Shown here piece after piece: positions 5,884 through 6,931 of a stretch of 6,931 bases of DNA (within the stretch, counting starts at the first letter, position 1; each line of letters starts with the position of its first letter). The notes under the pieces were generated by a model. It saw only the letters and a program-made list of their open reading frames with translations, searched no databases and was not told where the DNA came from. A program made the translations under genes and the position numbers. Origin of the DNA: Methanocorpusculum sp. MCE (GTDB lineage Archaea; Halobacteriota; Methanomicrobia; Methanomicrobiales; Methanocorpusculaceae). The stretch lies in the NCBI GenBank assembly GCA_003315675.1, contig NIZU01000018.1:1-6931 (forward strand). The letters are read 5' to 3'.

Positions 5884-5916
5884 ATATTTGTTGTATTGTA
5901 GTTCTATATATTTGTT
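5884..5916 (-). repeat. Nine-bp direct repeat around the grpE TATA box
   Basis: AACAAATAT occurs on the minus strand at 5908-5916 and again at 5884-5892, 24 bp apart. The first copy is the upstream half of the TATA region. The second falls where transcription is expected to begin. It may be a duplicated binding site for a heat-shock regulator or chance similarity in AT-rich DNA. Confidence 0.3.
5905..5913 (-). promoter_or_regulatory. TATA box of the grpE-dnaK-dnaJ operon
   Basis: On the minus strand this reads AAATATATA, preceded by an A-rich stretch (AATAAAAAC) that fits a BRE. Start of transcription about 25 nt further on would be near 5884, giving a leader of about 27 nt that contains the AGGA ribosome site. 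This is the best promoter in the window. No CIRCE inverted repeat, the bacterial HrcA site, is present. Confidence 0.65.
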
Positions 5917-5932
5917 TTTATTGCGTTCCAGC

Positions 5933-5980
5933 ATGTCAGCAGATGTACTCATTCCAAGAGATGATATGAAAGATTTGTAA
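5933..5980 (+). CDS. Doubtful micro-ORF, 15 residues, divergent from grpE
   Basis: ATG at 5933 opens a 15-codon frame, MSADVLIPRDDMKDL, closed by TAA at 5978-5980. The self-complementary TATATA at 5905-5910 is about 25 nt upstream of the ATG on this strand, the spacing of a leaderless archaeal gene. The sequence upstream of TATATA on this strand is a poor BRE, and no family is recognisable in so short a peptide. It could be a chance frame or the remnant of a longer gene. Confidence 0.12.
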   Translation: MSADVLIPRDDMKDL

Positions 5981-5981
5981 G

Positions 5982-5988
5982 AAAAAAA
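5982..5988 (-). terminator. Second oligo-T run downstream of the DUF4013 gene
   Basis: Seven T in a row on the minus strand after GCGC. It lies about 140 nt past the DUF4013 stop and about 70 nt before the grpE TATA box, so it would insulate the chaperone operon from upstream readthrough. Confidence 0.4.
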
Positions 5989-6104
5989 GCGCGTTGGGAT
6001 GAAAAATGAAGCGGAGCAGATGGGCAGTTTTGCAGAGCTCACGTTCTTTCAGCAGTTCATAAATCCGCAAAGCATAACACAAAGGTCGTTTGGAAATGTC
6101 GTTG

Positions 6105-6111
6105 AAAAAAA
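6105..6111 (-). terminator. Oligo-T terminator of the DUF4013 gene
   Basis: Seven T on the minus strand begin 14 nt past the stop codon, preceded by the pyrimidine-rich CTCTTC. No stem precedes it, as is normal for archaeal intrinsic termination. Confidence 0.6.
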
Positions 6112-6124
6112 GAAGAGTCTGTTC

Positions 6125-6808
6125 TTACTCGAACAGATTTGCAAGATACTTGGATCCCCAGCAGTACAAGAACGGCAGGATGAAGATCAGAAGGATCCAG
6201 CCGACGATCGGGATCATTAAACAGAGAAGGGTGATCGCACCGAAGATGAGCCAGAAGAGGATGAGCGAGACGATGTACTTGAGCCAGCCGGCTTTGCTGA
6301 TCATGCCAAATATTTCGCCAAGCCTGAATGCAGCGGAAAATCCATTCCGCGCAAAGTTGACGACGGCCGGTTTTGCAAACAGAGCGAAGAAAAACGCCAC
6401 GATGATACAGAGAATGATCAGGCCGAACATAAGAGCAAAACCCGCACCTGTCGTAACCACGGGTACGACCGGAGACATCGACGACATCGTTGACATTGGC
6501 GTCACGGTGGTAACTGAACTGATCGTGAACATGCCGACCGAGATAAAAATCGTAAGAATAATCGGAATGATCATGTAGATGATACCAATGATCAGTGCAA
6601 GAAGTCCTTCGACTAAGGACTTCCCCATATTATCGAGATCCGGAGCGCCGCCCCGCAGTACGTTGACGTACGCTCCGTAGACGATCCAGTTGACGATCGG
6701 AACGATGTTCAGGATCGAGAGGATCAGCCATGTCCCGATATTACCTCCGAGTTTTTCCTTTGCAAACTCGAAGGACTGAGTTAAATTATCTCCAATTGCT
6801 ATTGACAT
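6125..6808 (-). CDS. DUF4013 family integral membrane protein
   Basis: This 227-residue protein of unknown function resembles the DUF4013 family, which is frequent in methanogens. Its N-terminus has an F-A-K-E-K-L-G pattern at 15-21, then WLILSILNIVPIVNWIVYGAYV at 27-48 split by IVPIVN, and NVLRGGAPDL at 49-58. The next helix holds LIIGIIYMIIPIIL at 72-85; these blocks are the family hallmark. Hydrophobic segments lie at about 26-48, 66-96, 121-145, 176-199 and 200-218, giving about five membrane spans. There is no cleavable signal peptide. A Ser/Thr/Met/Val/Pro-rich stretch at 97-120, with MSTMSSMS at 105-112, interrupts the middle. The second half has the paired helices and W-L-K-Y motif typical of the family. 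The ATG has only a weak ribosome site (GGGA about 8 nt upstream). The gene stands alone, ends in a T7 run and shows no functional tie to the chaperone operon. Confidence 0.85.
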   Translation of the reverse strand: MSIAIGDNLTQSFEFAKEKLGGNIGTWLILSILNIVPIVNWIVYGAYVNVLRGGAPDLDNMGKSLVEGLLALIIGIIYMIIPIILTIFISVGMFTISSVTTVTPMSTMSSMSPVVPVVTTGAGFALMFGLIILCIIVAFFFALFAKPAVVNFARNGFSAAFRLGEIFGMISKAGWLKYIVSLILFWLIFGAITLLCLMIPIVGWILLIFILPFLYCWGSKYLANLFE

Positions 6809-6931
6809 AATAATTCCCTTTCATGAATGAGAGAATTTCTAACAACCTTTTTTTTGACAGAAAGTACTTTCTTTTCGTACGTTGAGTAGTATGTATGGGG
6901 ACTTTCAGCAGCTTTGGTCTCAACCAGGCAT
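6809..6931 (-). promoter_or_regulatory. Upstream region of the DUF4013 gene
   Basis: No gene is visible in the last 123 bases. A perfect 12-bp palindrome, GAAAGTACTTTC, lies at 6860-6871, with an A8 run (minus strand) at 6848-6855 and a second small palindrome, CGTACG, at 6876-6881. A weak TATA-like sequence, CATACATAC, is at about 6888-6896 on the minus strand, but no box is convincing. The palindrome could be an operator. Confidence 0.35.

Noticed and set aside
5999..6220. 73-codon plus-strand frame between grpE and the DUF4013 gene
   Set aside because: Its second half is antisense to the DUF4013 coding end. There is no ribosome site or TATA box at a useful distance, and it passes through the oligo-A that is the minus-strand terminator.
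1..6931. CRISPR array, tRNA or rRNA gene, insertion sequence or defence system
   Set aside because: No regularly spaced repeats, no cloverleaf or rRNA signature, and no transposase or nuclease motifs were found on either strand by eye.

Overview
The window most likely comes from a methanogenic archaeon of the Methanomicrobiales, perhaps a Methanocorpusculum-like genome. This placement is an inference. It rests on a DUF4013 membrane protein of the type common in methanogens, an archaeal-style TATA box at the expected distance upstream of grpE, bare oligo-T runs just after stop codons instead of bacterial hairpin-plus-T terminators, and a purH whose start has no Shine-Dalgarno sequence but has a TATA-like box about 28 nt upstream. 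No CIRCE operator or sigma-type promoter was seen. All five confident genes lie on the minus strand, so transcription runs from right to left.

Layout in transcription order. Positions 6809-6931 are the upstream region of a five-helix DUF4013 membrane protein (6125-6808), which is followed by two T7 runs. Positions 5858-6124 are an intergenic region with a clear TATA box. It drives the chaperone operon grpE (5324-5857), dnaK (3444-5309) and dnaJ (2287-3417), with gaps of 14 and 26 nt. Positions 1987-2286 are a spacer of 300 bp packed with hairpins and a duplicated 17-bp motif. purH (493-1986) follows and ends in a T8 run. Positions 1-492 hold no convincing gene, but have AT-rich inverted repeats and a 20-bp motif that recurs upstream of purH.

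Functionally, GrpE, DnaK and DnaJ form a complete Hsp70 machine of bacterial type: nucleotide exchange factor, ATPase chaperone and J-domain co-chaperone. DnaK lacks the roughly 23-residue insertion of proteobacterial DnaK and so resembles the Gram-positive/archaeal form. PurH catalyses the last two steps of IMP synthesis and is unrelated to the chaperones in function.

I see no clear undescribed system here. The points most worth a second look are a cysteine cluster (CX3CX2C) in the C-terminal tail of DnaK, the hairpin-rich dnaJ-purH spacer, the repeat motif on both sides of purH, and an oligo-T run inside the chaperone operon between dnaK and dnaJ.
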